Source: Crocodylus rhombifer
Taxonomy: Eukaryota; Chordata; Crocodylia; Crocodylidae
NCBI GenBank assembly: GCA_038503035.1
Contig: JAVSML010020400.1
Span: forward strand, 1-64,000
Length of the DNA: 64,000 nt
Reading direction: 5' to 3'
Position 1 is the stretch's first letter. The number at the start of each line of letters is the position of its first letter. The translations under genes were made by a program, and so were the position numbers. This document shows positions 35,341 through 47,466 of the stretch, piece by piece. The notes under the pieces were generated by a model. That model saw nothing but the letters and a program-made list of their open reading frames with translations, did no database searches and had not been told where the DNA came from.

Positions 35341-36573
35341 GCCGGGAGATAAGTAGGCAAGGTCCTCCAAAAAAAAAAGAAAAAAGACCACCAGGACAAT
35401 AATATATATACAGTGATATAAAAGTAAAATCAGCAGCATTAGTTAGAATAGTTGAACATTTCAATTAAAAACTTACCATTATAATTTAGGAGGCATAGAA
35501 TGCAACCCTAAGGACTAAAACTCTGTCATGAGTACAAGCACCCTAAGGTTTGGCTGAAGTGTGGCTAACGCTTGTTTCTGAGTGACTGCAGTGAGCCTTT
35601 GTAGACATAACAATTAACTGGGTCAGAAAAGGCAAGAAAGCATTAACACATCCATCCAAAAACAGATCAAATTAAATAGAGCAAAAGTCCTGAAAGAAAA
35701 CATTATAAAATACGGCCTTAGATCATTCAAATATATTGTATCATAGCTTTAGGTTAAAAAGACAGTAGTAGTGATTGATTAACCAAAGGTATTAGATGTG
35801 TTGTTGTTATAATAGATATATATGTGTTAAATTTCTTAGATACATTGTAGAAACAAAACAGCTTTCTCAGTGAAGACCATAAAACAAGATTAAAAGAAAA
35901 CAGGATGCTAGCATTCCATAATGGTGAGGGAAAGAGATAAGAAACCTTCCTTTCCAGATGTGTAACTTTCACAGGGACATAAATCCCAGCCAACTGACAC
36001 CTTCCCAATTCCAAAGAGAACTGGTTCAGTTGCCAAAATTACAGTGAAACAAAAAAAAATGAATAAAAGAAATCAGAGAGCATTTATTAGAACATTAGAA
36101 GAGGCCATCCATAATAAATAGAGGGTCTACACTGGAGGGAAAAGTGGAGAATTCTGCAGATTTAAGACCTGCTGCCAGTCTGCAAGTTGTCTCCCTCCTG
36201 AGTCTTCCCAACTCATGTATATGACAATCTGCATTATGCTGTTGTGGGTAGCTAGATAGGCACTGGAATAAGTGTTCTTGTGGTTTTTTTGGGATGTGAG
36301 AATAAAGTAATGCTGTAGATTTGTCTCTTACCTCTTGTCTGACTAAGATGGTGATAATTAAGGGAAGTGTAGCTGTACCTTTATTCTGTGTCTAAGTTTG
36401 CAAAAGAGGTCCTGATTACAGATCGATTACAGTCTTGTCTCTCCAACGGATAAAAGGTGCCGAGTTTTTAGTAACATATGCCATAGCATTAAGCAGTGCT
36501 GACTGATCTCCACATTAGTTAGGGACACAACACTTATCCAATATTCCTGTATCTGAAGAAACCACATCTTTCT
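35341..36573. other. Low-copy AT-rich DNA, no gene seen
   Basis: No recognisable coding or structured repeat beyond short homopolymer A runs. Confidence 0.5.
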
Positions 36574-36955
36574 TTGATAGACAGACAGACATATGTGTGC
36601 ACGTGTGTGGGTGTGCATGCACATGTGTGTGTGTATATGTATATGTGTATGCATTATGCATGTATATATGTAACACAGTACATATATGTGTGTGTCTATA
36701 TATATCTATATATCTATATATCTATATCTATAGATATAGATATGGCAAATTGTGGGGGAAGGTTATGTGTGGTATATCAATAAGTATTATATATTATAGT
36801 ATAATATATATTGCAGGTACCCATAAGTTATACTACAACTATATAACATATGGGTACTTACTATATTGTAGTATATATTATATATACTTGCTATATATAT
36901 ATTATAGTAGGATAGTTATATATTATTGTATAATATGTCACATTTATTCATATAC
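36574..36955. repeat. Compound GT / TA / TATC microsatellite region
   Basis: A GT-rich tract (36594-36650) passes into TATATC units (36694-36745) with the inverted pair TATATCTATAG / CTATAGATATA. About 180 bp of almost pure A/T with repeated TATATTATAGTA motifs follows (36785-36955). It is prone to hairpins and length change. The Tyr/Ile-rich ORFs are artefacts. Confidence 0.85.
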
Positions 36956-38090
36956 CATGCACATCTTTCCCTCAAAATTATCCATCCAGACTTAAGGTGT
37001 CTGTCTTAAGTAAGGAAAATTATTTTCACATGTTTACCTGGGGCTGAACCCTACAGCCTAATGAAGCAGGGGCATTGTCAGCACATTTCCCCTTACCTTC
37101 CCCCTGCTCAGTCAAAAGAGGGGTTAACTCTCTCACAGGCATTGCTAAATGGCCTCTATTCTGTTGGGGTCCAAATTGGCAGTAGCTGTGAAACCCTTTG
37201 CTGGACCTGCTGCCAGGGGAGAAGGAGTAGTGTTGATGACATGCCCCGGGTGAACTGGTGCCATGGAAGGTAAGACTAGAAAAATCTTTTTTTCTTCATT
37301 CTGCCTTCCCAAAACAAGGTGTGTGTCTTATCTGGGAGTGTGTGGTATGACAATAGATATGGTAAGTATAGTTTAGTATAATCATGTCACTGCATTTCTA
37401 TAGCACCTTCTATCCAAGAATTCCTAAGGGCCTCACAAGCACTGCCAAATACAGCATCCTTCATAACACCCTATGTGGGGTAGGTATTAAATCCATATTT
37501 TACATAGGAGGAAACTGGGTCACAAAGAATTGACTTACCAAAGTAATCACTGACCGTGTATCAGTGGGCAGGCCAGAAACAGAACCAAGATCTGATTCTC
37601 AGACTTGCACTTCTCAAACCACAAGGCCTTTATGGTTTGGGCTATAATTCACTTTCTTTGCCAAGGAGTCTAAAGATTTGCCAGAACAAATGACCCAGCC
37701 CTTGTTCACACAAAGCAGCTTACTCAGCACAAGCAATCTGGTTGACTCATGCTATTATTTGACTGGATTCTCTATCATGGCCACACTACTTCCTCAGAAG
37801 TTGCAGAAGAGTCAATCCTGTCTGTGCTGCATTAATTTGCATGGTATTTGTCACACCAACCACGGCTCATAGAGTGCTTGTTGCATTAAGTGGCTGCTTC
37901 CTAATTCCACTCTTCTTTTGCAGCCTACCTTTTCCCTCTCCCCCATAACACAGTAAAATGGATGCTGTTTATGGGAGAATTCTAGGGAATTCCATGTGGA
38001 TGTGGAGTATCCCAAGTATTTGCCTTTCTCTTTAAAATTTGCTCACAGGGCTCTTTAAAGTAAATCCTCTCTGCCACACACATCACTGGG
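36956..38090. other. Low-copy DNA, no gene seen
   Basis: Short ORFs without domains. No TIRs or arrays. Confidence 0.5.
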
Positions 38091-38330
38091 CATGTCTACA
38101 TGGGACACATAATGTACAATAGACTAATTCTACTGTGCATTAGCACATCACAGCAAAAGCCATGCTAGTAGAATAAGTCTACTGCACATTAAGCATCATG
38201 AATAGAGCATACCATAGCTACTGCTTAGTAGCACTGGCTACTGCACATTTAGTTAGTACCTCATATTAGAGGTACTAAGCTTAATGTGCAGTAGTAATGG
38301 CACATTAATGCACAGGCAGAGGCACCCAGA
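38091..38330. mobile_element. TIR element, family 1, with internal hairpin
   Basis: The left end GGGCATGTCTACATGGGACA matches the family 1 terminus. The interior repeats CTACTGCACATT motifs and contains a hairpin at 38238-38294, with arms of about 24 bases built on CTACTGCACATT..AGTACCTC and a 9-base loop. The right terminus is not found, so the copy is truncated or decayed. Confidence 0.55.
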
Positions 38331-38454
38331 GAGAATACAGAGGCCTGAGTATTTGAAATGGAGTACACTGAAATCAATTAGAGTCTCTCCATTATTTTCA
38401 GTAGGTTTTGGATCAAGTTGTAAGTGAAAAAAACTCACATAGCACCTATCTACA

Positions 38455-39610
38455 CGTGGCAGACTGTGAAGGAGGGAAGGAGCCGACAGGCTCCGAAGCT
38501 CCCCACCCCGAAGCAATCACATTCAAGCCCCGCTCTCAGACAGAGAGCACGGGATGAACTCGTGCCTCTGCCAGGTGCAGGGAGGTAGGTGGGGCCCGGA
38601 CGGAGAGGGCCGACATAAAGGAGAGGGGAACCAGAAGAAGGCGGAGGAGGAGCCGATGCCGGCGGGAGCACACGCGGGCGGATGCGAGCCGTCCTGAGAC
38701 GCAGCAGGACCTTCTGGGGTAAGGGTAAACCCAGCGGGGCACGGGAGCCAAGACAAGTGGCCCAGCGAGGCCGCAGACTGTTTGATGCAGCCGGGAGCGG
38801 CTAGACCCAGCAGAAGCCGGGAACTGTATATACGGTAATACGGGGGCACTCACAGACGGTGAAACTGCCTCACCCATAATCAGGAAGATCGAGTGGCCTC
38901 CGGAAGCCCTGGGGAGGGCTGAAGAGCTCAAAGAGAGCCATAGAAAGGGTGCCAGCACCCCAGCATACAGGCTAATATCGCAGAAGGCGGCTGAGAGACC
39001 AAGCTGCCTCTCGCTCTAGGGAATCCCTGGCTGTGAACTTTGTGTTGACCTTTGCATTTCTTTTATGGATGTATTGAGTGTTATTCTGACAAGTGACCGG
39101 CCCAGATCGGCGGTCAGCATCCCGGCGGGACGGGCAAGGGTGTAGGGGAGGCGGAGCCCTCATCGACGGGACCCTGTGAACGGGAGGAGTCTCACTTCTG
39201 GACTGGCACGTGCTAGACATTCTAAAACTGAACCCGATTACAATCAAAGTCATGTCAGGTGAGTCGGACGCATGCGACCACAGGTGAGAGACCCTTAGCC
39301 AGCGGGAGGCGGTCCCGAGGCTACCTCGGATCCACCCTCCCACACAAACTTACAGATACAGTCCAGTGTGTCCCTGGCTCAGAGAATTTTCTTTGTGATT
39401 GGTGGAGTCCATCCACCAATCCAGTAACTGTTGGGAGGGGCTTTGCCCTGCCCCTGCTCAAGGCAACAGAAAAAAAAACCAAGAGAAAAGCCTTGGACCT
39501 GGTTCGAGACTGCACTCTGCCAGTTCAGCAGAACTTCATGGGGGCGGAGCCTCTGAGGAGAATAAAAGGAGCTGCATGCCCGGCATATGACAGACGTGTC
39601 AAGAGATGAA
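38455..39610 (+). other. CpG-rich block, possible LTR/leader or promoter region
   Basis: This segment is markedly richer in GC and in CpG dinucleotides than its surroundings, with GCCGATGCCGGCGGGAGCA-type sequence near 38650 and CGGCGGTCAGCATCCCGGCGG near 39110. The ORFs in several frames have no recognisable domain. A splice-donor-like CAG|GTGAGT follows an ATG at 39252-39264. The downstream end carries a core-promoter arrangement listed separately. In vertebrate DNA such CpG density suggests either a methylation-free promoter or a recently inserted element. I cannot decide which. Confidence 0.4.
39397..39569 (+). promoter_or_regulatory. Candidate RNA polymerase II promoter (CCAAT pair, GC box, TATA-like)
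   Basis: Two CCAAT boxes face each other as a perfect 10-bp inverted repeat, GATTGGTGGA / TCCACCAATC (39397-39421, 5-base spacer). About 120 bp downstream is a GC box, GGGGCGGAGC (39541-39550). A TATA-like AATAAAAGG follows at 39561-39569, which would place a start near 39590. Spacing and order fit a pol II promoter of the kind found in LTR U3 regions or in housekeeping genes. No coding exon is recognised downstream. The same AATAAA could instead act as a poly(A) signal. Confidence 0.45.
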
Positions 39611-39734
39611 GAGAAGAGCGGGGCTTGGAAGAGCTGAGAAGAGCTGCTCAGCAGGGTGAAGCAGTAGCCCAGAAGAGCTCCCAAAGACTTCTGTCAGTGG
39701 CGGGAAGCGACAGACGGCTCCAGCGCCAGGCTCT

Positions 39735-40105
39735 CAGTGTGCAGCATGGCACATGGCATCCAGACCCTGGGAGCTGTGTGAGGCAGCTTGGGTCTGCAGC
39801 CCCTCGCATGCGGCCAGGGATATGGTGCATAGGGCAGTGCACGGAGCAGGACCCTGGGAGCTCCTCGTGGTGGCTCGGGGCCTCAACCCGTGGCATGAGG
39901 CCAGGAACTCAGAGTAGAAGGTGCTGCATGGAGGGTGAGAGACTGGGAGCCATTTGAGGTGGCTTGGGTCTACAACTGCTGGAACTGGGCCAGCAGCTCG
40001 GTTCAGATGATGCTGCACAGAGGGTCTGGGAGCAGACCGAGCCCCGGTGCTGCATGAGGCAGCACGGGCCTTCAACCCATAGCAAAAGGTAGAGCCCAGG
40101 AAGCC
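39735..40105. repeat. Imperfect minisatellite, period about 85-95 bp, four units
   Basis: Units begin near 39740, 39825, 39920 and 40009. Each carries GTGCTGCAYRG-like sequence, CTGGGAGC, then a GAGGYRGCWYGGG block, a CTRCAAC/CTTCAACCC block and GGCCAG. The array lies about 150 bp downstream of the candidate promoter. Overlapping ORFs on both strands show no domain. Confidence 0.6.
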
Positions 40106-40261
40106 AGACGGTGCTTGGGCTATTGAGCCAGAGGGCAGGGCAGAGCCAAAGGTCCCAGAAGCCCTGCACAGAGGAGCCCCATTCCAGGGAGCAGTGACCC
40201 CAAAGCCCACCATGGGCAAGAGAGCAGCTGAGCGGAGAGTACAAGGGCCTCTCATGGCCTG

Positions 40262-40816
40262 GGAGCCATGAGTTGCCAGGAAGAAGGACTCCCACAGGGG
40301 AGGAGGAGTCTTCCCTTGGTTAGTTTAGGGCTCCTGAAAGTGGAGGTCCCTCTGGGAGGGCCCCTTCATGTTACCAGCTTCCTTGCAGGGTTTGGGGAAA
40401 AGGCTCAAAGGGCATTGAGGTTTTCCCTTAGAATTAAGTTTATTTTTGAGAATCTTGCGCTTTACGTTGTATGATTTCATGCCTTATATTTTGCGAACTC
40501 TCATATTTGTAAATTAATAGATTAATAGAGTCTTGAACTTATAACTTTGACTAGGGCTCTGCCGGGGCCCCTTTTGCTATTACTCACCAGTTGTTTACCT
40601 GTATTTATTTGTGGCTTATACCTACCTCTAGTTTATCTGTTGGTTATCTATGTTTATTTGGGGTGTACCTGTTTCAGATCAGATACTTACCTGTGCTGGG
40701 TTCCAGGCCCGTGGGCGGTGGAATCATTTTCCTAATTGCTTATTATAGAATATAGCATTATATGTAAATTGTATAAAGTATGTATTTATTGATATTACCT
40801 TCTTTCCTGGATTTTG
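40262..40816. other. Transition from CpG-rich block to AT-rich DNA
   Basis: GC-rich sequence to about 40390 is followed by AT-rich sequence. It may be the 3' part of an LTR-like element, since a T-rich stretch and ATTAATAGATTAATAGAG lie at 40514-40531. No AATAAA or clear terminus was found. Confidence 0.35.
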
Positions 40817-40883
40817 TATCTATCTATCTAGAAAATATTTAGCTTTTCAGATTTATTAATATATCTAGATAGATAGATAGATC
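40817..40883. repeat. Inverted TATC/GATA simple repeats
   Basis: TATCTATCTATCTAGA at 40817-40832 is faced by TCTAGATAGATAGATAGATCT at 40864-40884, separated by about 31 bp. The two tetranucleotide tracts can pair into a hairpin of about 16 bp. Confidence 0.85.
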
Positions 40884-43091
40884 TGTATACAGTTAAGATA
40901 CTCTGTGCCCTGGCCTCACTCTATAGGGGACAGAGGGGACTTATTAACAACTGCAGTCCCTCTCACAGTACCCCAGCCTAGCCACCTATCTCTCCTAACT
41001 GAAGGGGGAGTACATACCTGTGTACATCCGGGCTATATACACTACATCTTGCAGTAGTTTTCTGAAGTAAAACTGGCTGAAATATTTTTTGGCAAATACT
41101 AAGCTCATCACAAAATATAATTTCAATCAGTCTGCAACTGTCTGAGGATAGATTCAGTTGGAAAAATGTTGGGGAGTTAAAATGACGCACCTGCACAAAG
41201 AGCCACCATTCCTCTTTTAACCAGTATCTTAAATGAAGGTATATCTACCTCAAGAAAAGGAGGTAACTCCAGTCCCTCAGTAAGCAAATGAGCATTACTT
41301 GTATCCTTAGCTAAAAGAGGGGCAGCCTTGGTGCTTCCTCTGCTAGTTCTGGCAACTTCACCTTTAATTTCCTTTGCTGCTTTTCCGAGTACCTTTAATA
41401 AAACTCCAACCTTGTGCATTGGAGAGAACACTTCTTCCAACACAAAACAGACTTTGTTACCTTTTATTTCCCTTAAAAAACCCAAAATATTTGAGATTTT
41501 ATTCAAACCAAACTGAAACATTTCTGTTATTTTATTGATCAAACCAAAAAAGAACAAAGAAAAATGATTTGCACAGCACTATGCCAAACCTTTCACTTTA
41601 ATTCAGACTAAAATTACACAATTTGCTTTCATAAGAGTCATGGCATCAGGATCTAAAGAACAGTTAGGTTACACAAGGTCAAAATTTCACTATTTTGAAT
41701 ACACCTACAATACACACACATTTACATAATAGGCCCTAATGCCTCCTTCATATCATTATGGTCTATTGAGTAAATAATGTGTCTATTGAAAATGGTTGAA
41801 ATACCCATTTACTTGATAGACTCTATTGACTCCTAATAAGAAGCTATTAGAGTTGAATAAATATTATGCATTTAAAAACTTGCCTAAATACACTCCCTTT
41901 CCACATATTTTCATATTTACACAATGGTCTGTAAAGAACATGTTTCTAGTCTCAGAGAGAGCTTTCCTTTTTCATGGGTTTCCCCCCACAGGAGTAGGGG
42001 GGCGTACAAACAGGGAAGAGGAAAGGGGTGGAGGTATTGGAAAATCTAATACAGAAAAAAACATAGCAAGAAAGAAAATTAAACTACACAAGTTGGTATT
42101 TAAATAACATTAAACCTTACCTTTTCAAAGAGTTTGCATAGGATTTAACCATGCTGTCTTGGGTTTATATGAGAGACAACACAACACATTTTTTTATAGT
42201 CCGTTGTATAAATATGAAAATATATGGAAAGGCAATGAGTGTGGTTAGGCAATTTTGAAAATGCACATTATTTATTCAGCTTCAAAAGTTTCCTATTAAG
42301 AGCCAAAAGAATTTATCAGGTAAACGGGCATTTTGATAATTTTCAATACACACATTTTCTCACTGGGCCATAGCAATTTGGAACGTGTCATAAGCATCTA
42401 CGACATAAAATCAAAGCAGGCATAGACTTTGAAAGTGCTGTTTTGTCCCAGAATAGCACAATCACAGTATATGTAAAATCCTTTTCTGTGTTCCTTTCCT
42501 TCACTTGTTTTATCCAGTGTGGACAAGAGTGGTGGTCCTACTATTTTGTAATCCAGGCATTTTGGTGTTAATTTCCAGTCAAATCTTTGAAAATCTGAAG
42601 ATCAAGGACATCTAAGATTCACAGTGGAAAAGAAATTAGAGGGATAAATGCTAATGTAGATCAGTGTAGCCAGTCATCAGGAAAATCTCCAGACAGTGAG
42701 GGATTTTACATGTGTTATGATATAGATACAGGGCAGAATGTTTAGCCTTAATTTTGATTCGTTCATTTTTTTCAGTGTTTCCCTCTTTCCATACTGACCA
42801 CTTGTTTCTCTCAGAAAGCTGGAGAAGTTCATTGAAGAGAGGGGCAGCCACTGTGACATTACTTTGAACTCTAAAATCCCATTGCTTTAAAACACATGAT
42901 GTGGCAGACAGGCTCCACTACCATTTTCTCCTGATTTTGGTAGCTCCTGACCCACAAAATACCATTCCATCCCATGGAAAGTCCTCCATAGCACTGGGTT
43001 AAGGGGAAAGAAAGCATGCTATAGGGATATATTTTTTGGCATCTTCCTGCCCCAGATGAAAAGAATCAGACTTCTCATGATCAGTCACATT
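40884..43091. other. Low-copy DNA; one unrecognised 126-codon ORF
   Basis: A minus-strand ORF at 41177-41557 has more protein-like composition than its neighbours (KVGVLLKVLGKAAKEIKGE near its middle, balanced charges). I recognise no family and see no splice or promoter support. It may be the remains of an unknown element or chance. Nothing else was found in this interval. Confidence 0.35.
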
Positions 43092-43400
43092 GGGTATCTT
43101 TACATGTGCTCAGGGGGTGGGGAGGGGAGGGCTTTTATTAGAGCAGCTTCAGGAGGCACTTTAATTAAAGCACCCACAGCTTCTTGTGTATCAGCATCCC
43201 CGCACTTCAAAATGGCAGTGGGGGTGTTTTAACTAAATTGTGTTCGACAAGTTTTAGTTAAAGTGCCCCTGCTGCAATTTTGAAGAACGGGGATGCTGAT
43301 ACACAACATGCAGCGGCTGCTGGACCATGCTGATTAGCACACTCTGACACATTGTAATTACAGTGCATTAGAGCAGTGTCCCTGCACATGTACAAGCACT
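43092..43400. mobile_element. Fold-back TIR element, family 2 (most complete copy, about 309 bp)
   Basis: The ends are GGGTATCTTTACATGTGCTC and, on the minus strand, GTGCTTGTACATGTGCAGGG. Inside, two 54-base arms at 43184-43237 and 43253-43306 are nearly perfect inverted copies (TTGTGTATCAGCATCCCCG... against ...CGGGGATGCTGATACACAA) around a 15-base loop. Almost the entire element can form one long hairpin. There is no coding capacity. Related pieces lie at 2785-3132, 23542-23655 and 33696. A target duplication was not identified. Confidence 0.7.
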
Positions 43401-45030
43401 AAGAACAAGTTGCCACTGAGTTGCTCTTGACTCACTGAGAAAGTGTTGCTACCAAACTAGTATCTCAGTTTCAGAAATAGCTCCTGATTCATTCTTACTT
43501 TTTCCCAACACTCCCAACCATTTTCTCCTTCCTCCACAGCCACCCTTTGTCTGACCTCAGAGAAACATAAATGACAAGAGGCTCCTGCATCTTCTTAATG
43601 ATCTTTTCTGAAAGGCTACTTTTTAAATAACACAGAATGAATACTTCCTTGAGGAGATGGGCTTTATGCCCACAATGTCAAACGCTGGTCCATTTATAAA
43701 TCCTCCATAGGGACAGGCTTCATTTCCTGTGCACTTCCCAAATGTTATGGCTTGAAAACCTAGTTAGCAGTGTTGCCTCAAGCAAGGTCATCATTTTTTT
43801 TCTTTTGCGTGCACAAAACACAGAAAAGTAAATGTTGCTTCCAGATGCTATTTGAGGATTGTTTCCCATTTAGTTACTGTTCATTGGTGCCAATGGTTTT
43901 CCACAGAGGAGGCTACTAGTCTTACCCATGGTGGAGGAAAGGCTGCCAAATAGTTACCTACTCCCTGATAGGGTTGGCTGGGCTCTTTAACCCTGGTTGG
44001 CAGTCTAGGAGTGGAGCCCTGAAAGATGACAAATGGATGATCTCCTTTGCTTCGGCACCTCCTGCGGTCAAGCTGGTTCCAAAGGTACTGGCACCTGCCT
44101 GTCTTTTGAATTAAGCCAACAAGTCTGAAAGGTGGACACTGGTATGTGGGCAACTCAGTGTCCCTATATACACTGTGATGGGTTTTGCATCCTGGAGAGG
44201 TCACTCCAGCTTCACTTTATCTTTCAAGCAAGGATTACATTCAGCAAGCTGATGTTTCATCTAGCATAATTCTATTTTCTTGCAAGATGGACAGATGCCT
44301 AGTACTTTTTAAATGCATGCTTCCTCCAAGGAAACTTGTGTGTCAAGTGCTCATGATTAGAAAACTAAAGTCCTTCCCTTGTGATGGCCAGAGCTGAAGA
44401 AAGACATGTACAGCAGAGAACCTGAAAAAAATAAACTCAGATTTTATTTGTCTATCCACATCTTTTTTTTATTTGTAGCAAAGGAATCTAAATATTCTCT
44501 ATGGTCTATGTAAGTCTCAACATTTCTCTCCTCCAATTCCCCAGAATGAATATGAAGGGATCATCTGATTGCTCAGTTTCCCAAGCCTATGGTTTGGCAA
44601 AAATATGATGATATTCTTAGTGTAAAAAAAGGGAACCTAAATGCTCCAAGCTTTTTATAGCTCTGGCTCCCGGGCAGCATTTGCAACAGTAGCAGCGCTG
44701 GAAAGCATAGAAGCCAAATAATGCTAATGGGGCAAACAGAATGTAATTGCTTATGTGTGCTGGTTATATCCTGAAACAAATTGTTTCTTAATGCTGAGGT
44801 CAGACAGGGTTTAATTAGGAGAAATACAATTGGTGTAAAATTTTGCAGCAGGCTGCTTGTTTGGTGTCATGCCAAGTCAACATCAAGCCGTTCCAAATGG
44901 AAATTTTCATTAGAGGCCATTGGCAGCCTAGTTAGGCTGAGTTTCAACTTTTTCAAGTCTCCTGGTAATGTGAACCTGAAATTCAGCTTATCTGTTGTCT
45001 AATAAAGGGATGCCCCCATTGCAACTGTTA

Positions 45031-45031
<1 letters not shown>
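43401..45031. other. Low-copy DNA, no gene seen
   Basis: Only short ORFs without domains. Confidence 0.5.

Positions 45032-45079
<48 letters not shown>
45032..45079. repeat. (AC)n microsatellite, perfect
   Basis: About 23-24 uninterrupted AC units make this the cleanest dinucleotide repeat in the window. It is probably polymorphic. Confidence 0.95.
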
Positions 45080-45081
<2 letters not shown>

Positions 45082-46852
45082 CTGCATGTTACAGCAACAG
45101 TAATCCAGATGCACCATAGAACTGCTCTTGTGATAGCTTGCTAAGTGGATAGATTCAGATATGACCTGATTGAATCATTAAAGGCATAAACAAACTGTTT
45201 TATTTCCTTATTGTTTTCATTTAAAATCTCTGCAAAAGTATATAAAGGAAATTGTGAAGCCCTTTTTGTTCAGCTATGACCCTTTTTTGTTCTATTTGTA
45301 CCAATCTATGTAGCATTCTCAAGGTTTCCTATTGCTGCTTGTAGCACTGATACTTTGCTTTACATTGATTATTACAGCCTCAGCACACATGCTGCCAAGG
45401 TTAAGGTTGTATCAGCATTTCCTTTACAAACCCTGCTGTTCCAGAGAAGAGTGTTTAACTTGACTGCAAGTATTTGCTCCAGGGTGGATTTTATTTTTCT
45501 TCCTAACTTTGTGCAGGAAGATAAGTCTCATAAAAATGAGAGATGGCCATGCTGGCGCTCAGCTGAGTACTGTGCAAGCTTCCTCAATATAGAACCTCAA
45601 CATGGCTCAGTCCTGACCAACAAAATGCTTTGCAGTTCCAATCCATCCGGGGGTTAATTAAAAGACAAAGGGCTCAGTTGGTATATATCCCTGCCAGGGA
45701 CTCCAGGGCTGAGTCCTGGAGAACTGAGAAAATGTTAAGAGAAAAACTCATAAAAAGAAGTAGCTGTGGAGGAAAGACATGACAACTGTAGGGGCAGGCC
45801 AGGGGGGCAGAGGAAGCAGGTGAAGTGGAAGAGGGAAGATCAAGGAAAGGTGAGCCAAACTGGAACGGGTAGAGAGGCAAGCCAGCTAGCAGAGGTAAAG
45901 AACTGCTGGAAAGGAGGTGACAGAGTAATTTGTTAAAATAAATAAAGGAAGACAACAGCTGACTGTAGTTGCATGTTGGCTACCTTGGCCCTTTCAGGCA
46001 AGGAAAAGCATTCCTCTGTAGAGTAAAGGGGACTGGAGCACTGGAGGGTGGAAAAGGAAAAGTAAGGAGCTGCCAGTCTCCTGGTACACGATGGGGCAGA
46101 TATCTAGGTGTCCAGTCAGAGGGTGGTACCATACTCTGACTGCTGCCAATTCTCCTCATTAGAAGGCAACAGAAACTTGTGAGAATTATCTGACCTCTCC
46201 ACCATTGAGAACCACCTCTACATCCCATAAGACTCTTAAACTGACATCTCTGTTGGTCCTGAATGGTGCCAAACCATGTGACATGCTAGTGATATGTAAG
46301 AATTCTGCTAAGGGCTGAGATGGGGCCCCTGAATTACATTTGAACATGGATTCAGGTCCTTAGAAGCAAAAAGCTAGCGCGCTTAACCAAGGATGACTGG
46401 ACTTACTAGAGTATCCTGATCATTGCCTATCCCCCAAAATGCCCCTGCACTTCTTTCAGGGTTAGACTGTGCTCAGTGAAGTCACTCCTCAACATCAACT
46501 CCCTCCTTTGCTCCCCAGGCTCTGCAATGTTTCTGCTACATGATGTTGGCAAAATATCACAGAATGCACCCTTCCTCTGTACCACTGAACAAGGACAAAC
46601 TCTATTATCCATACAGCTAGAGGCTCTGCTTCTGCATGGAGCTTGCACTGAAACCTTCTTCAATCCCTTCTGCTTGACATCTTGATTAACTTTTATTGAT
46701 TTTATGGGGAAAAATAACTCAGCACATAGAAATATAGGACCATTTTTGTTTATTAATCTATGACAACTGACAGCAATTCATGGGACCTATTCAATGAATT
46801 TCCTGCTTTTTATAGGATCTAGAGTTTGTTTTATTGATGTTAAAAAGTATAA
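45080..46852. other. Low-copy DNA, no gene seen
   Basis: A few ORFs of 78-100 codons show no domain and no repeat structure is evident. Confidence 0.5.
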
Positions 46853-46906
46853 AGTGTGTGTGTGTGCATGCCTGTGTGCATGTGTGTGTGTGTATGTGTG
46901 TGTGCA
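46853..46906. repeat. (GT)n microsatellite, interrupted
   Basis: GTGTGTGTGTG tracts are separated by CATGCC, CATG and TATG. No gene is associated. Confidence 0.85.
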
Positions 46907-47263
46907 CCTAAACAGAACTCTCTTTGCTCAGATGGTGTACAATATGGAAGGCAGGACATGACTGTTTGCGTAGTACCATGCTAGATAAGAAAAAAACAAA
47001 GGCAATTCCTATAGGAAGCAACAGGAAGTAGGAATGTTTACATCTGTGGCATTTTCTCTCCAGACAGAAGGTGTATAACTCTTACATCCTACTTTATCAT
47101 CGCTTACCATTTTCAATTTGGGGTTTGTTTTTAAGAAAAGGAACTCTAAGTTATGCTCAACTGCCAGGGAGTGTTTTTCATGTGGCTAAAGAGAAGGAAA
47201 CCAACATATTCATTTTAATGAGTATCCTATATACTGATATAGTGCTCTGCTTGATACTATAGG
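46907..47263. other. Low-copy spacer
   Basis: No feature was seen between the GT repeat and the Penelope-like tail. Confidence 0.45.
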
Positions 47264-47466
47264 GTTGTTGGTTCTAGCTGTGTTGGTCTAAGGACATAGG
47301 GAGACAAGGGTCTTTAGGTAAATCTGATCTCTTTTATTAGACCAAGTAAATAGTTTTAAAAATTGTTCTTTGCAAGCTTTGGGGCACAAAGAGCCCTCTT
47401 CAGGTATAGCAAGAGTCTTCTGGTGTTCTGTGTGCAGTCCTAGGTGGAAGTCAATATGCAAAATGC
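47264..47466 (-). mobile_element. Penelope-like element 3' UTR, minus orientation
   Basis: Read on the minus strand, the segment runs from GCATTTTGCATATTGACTTCCA through CTGAAGAGGGCTCTTTGTGCC, AAAGCTTGCAAAGAACAATTTTT and TACTTGGTCTAATAAAAGA to CAAGGGTCTTTAG-type complement and a closing AACACAGCTAGAAC block. The same order occurs on the plus strand at 48580-48770. The motif AAAGCTTGCAAAGAACAATTTT is shared exactly. It carries no coding sequence. Assignment to Penelope-like elements comes from the GIY-YIG-type segment linked to the second copy. Confidence 0.6.

Noticed and set aside
36574..36955. AT-rich palindromes considered as a replication origin or matrix attachment site
   Set aside because: They fall inside a compound microsatellite, and simple-sequence expansion is a sufficient explanation.
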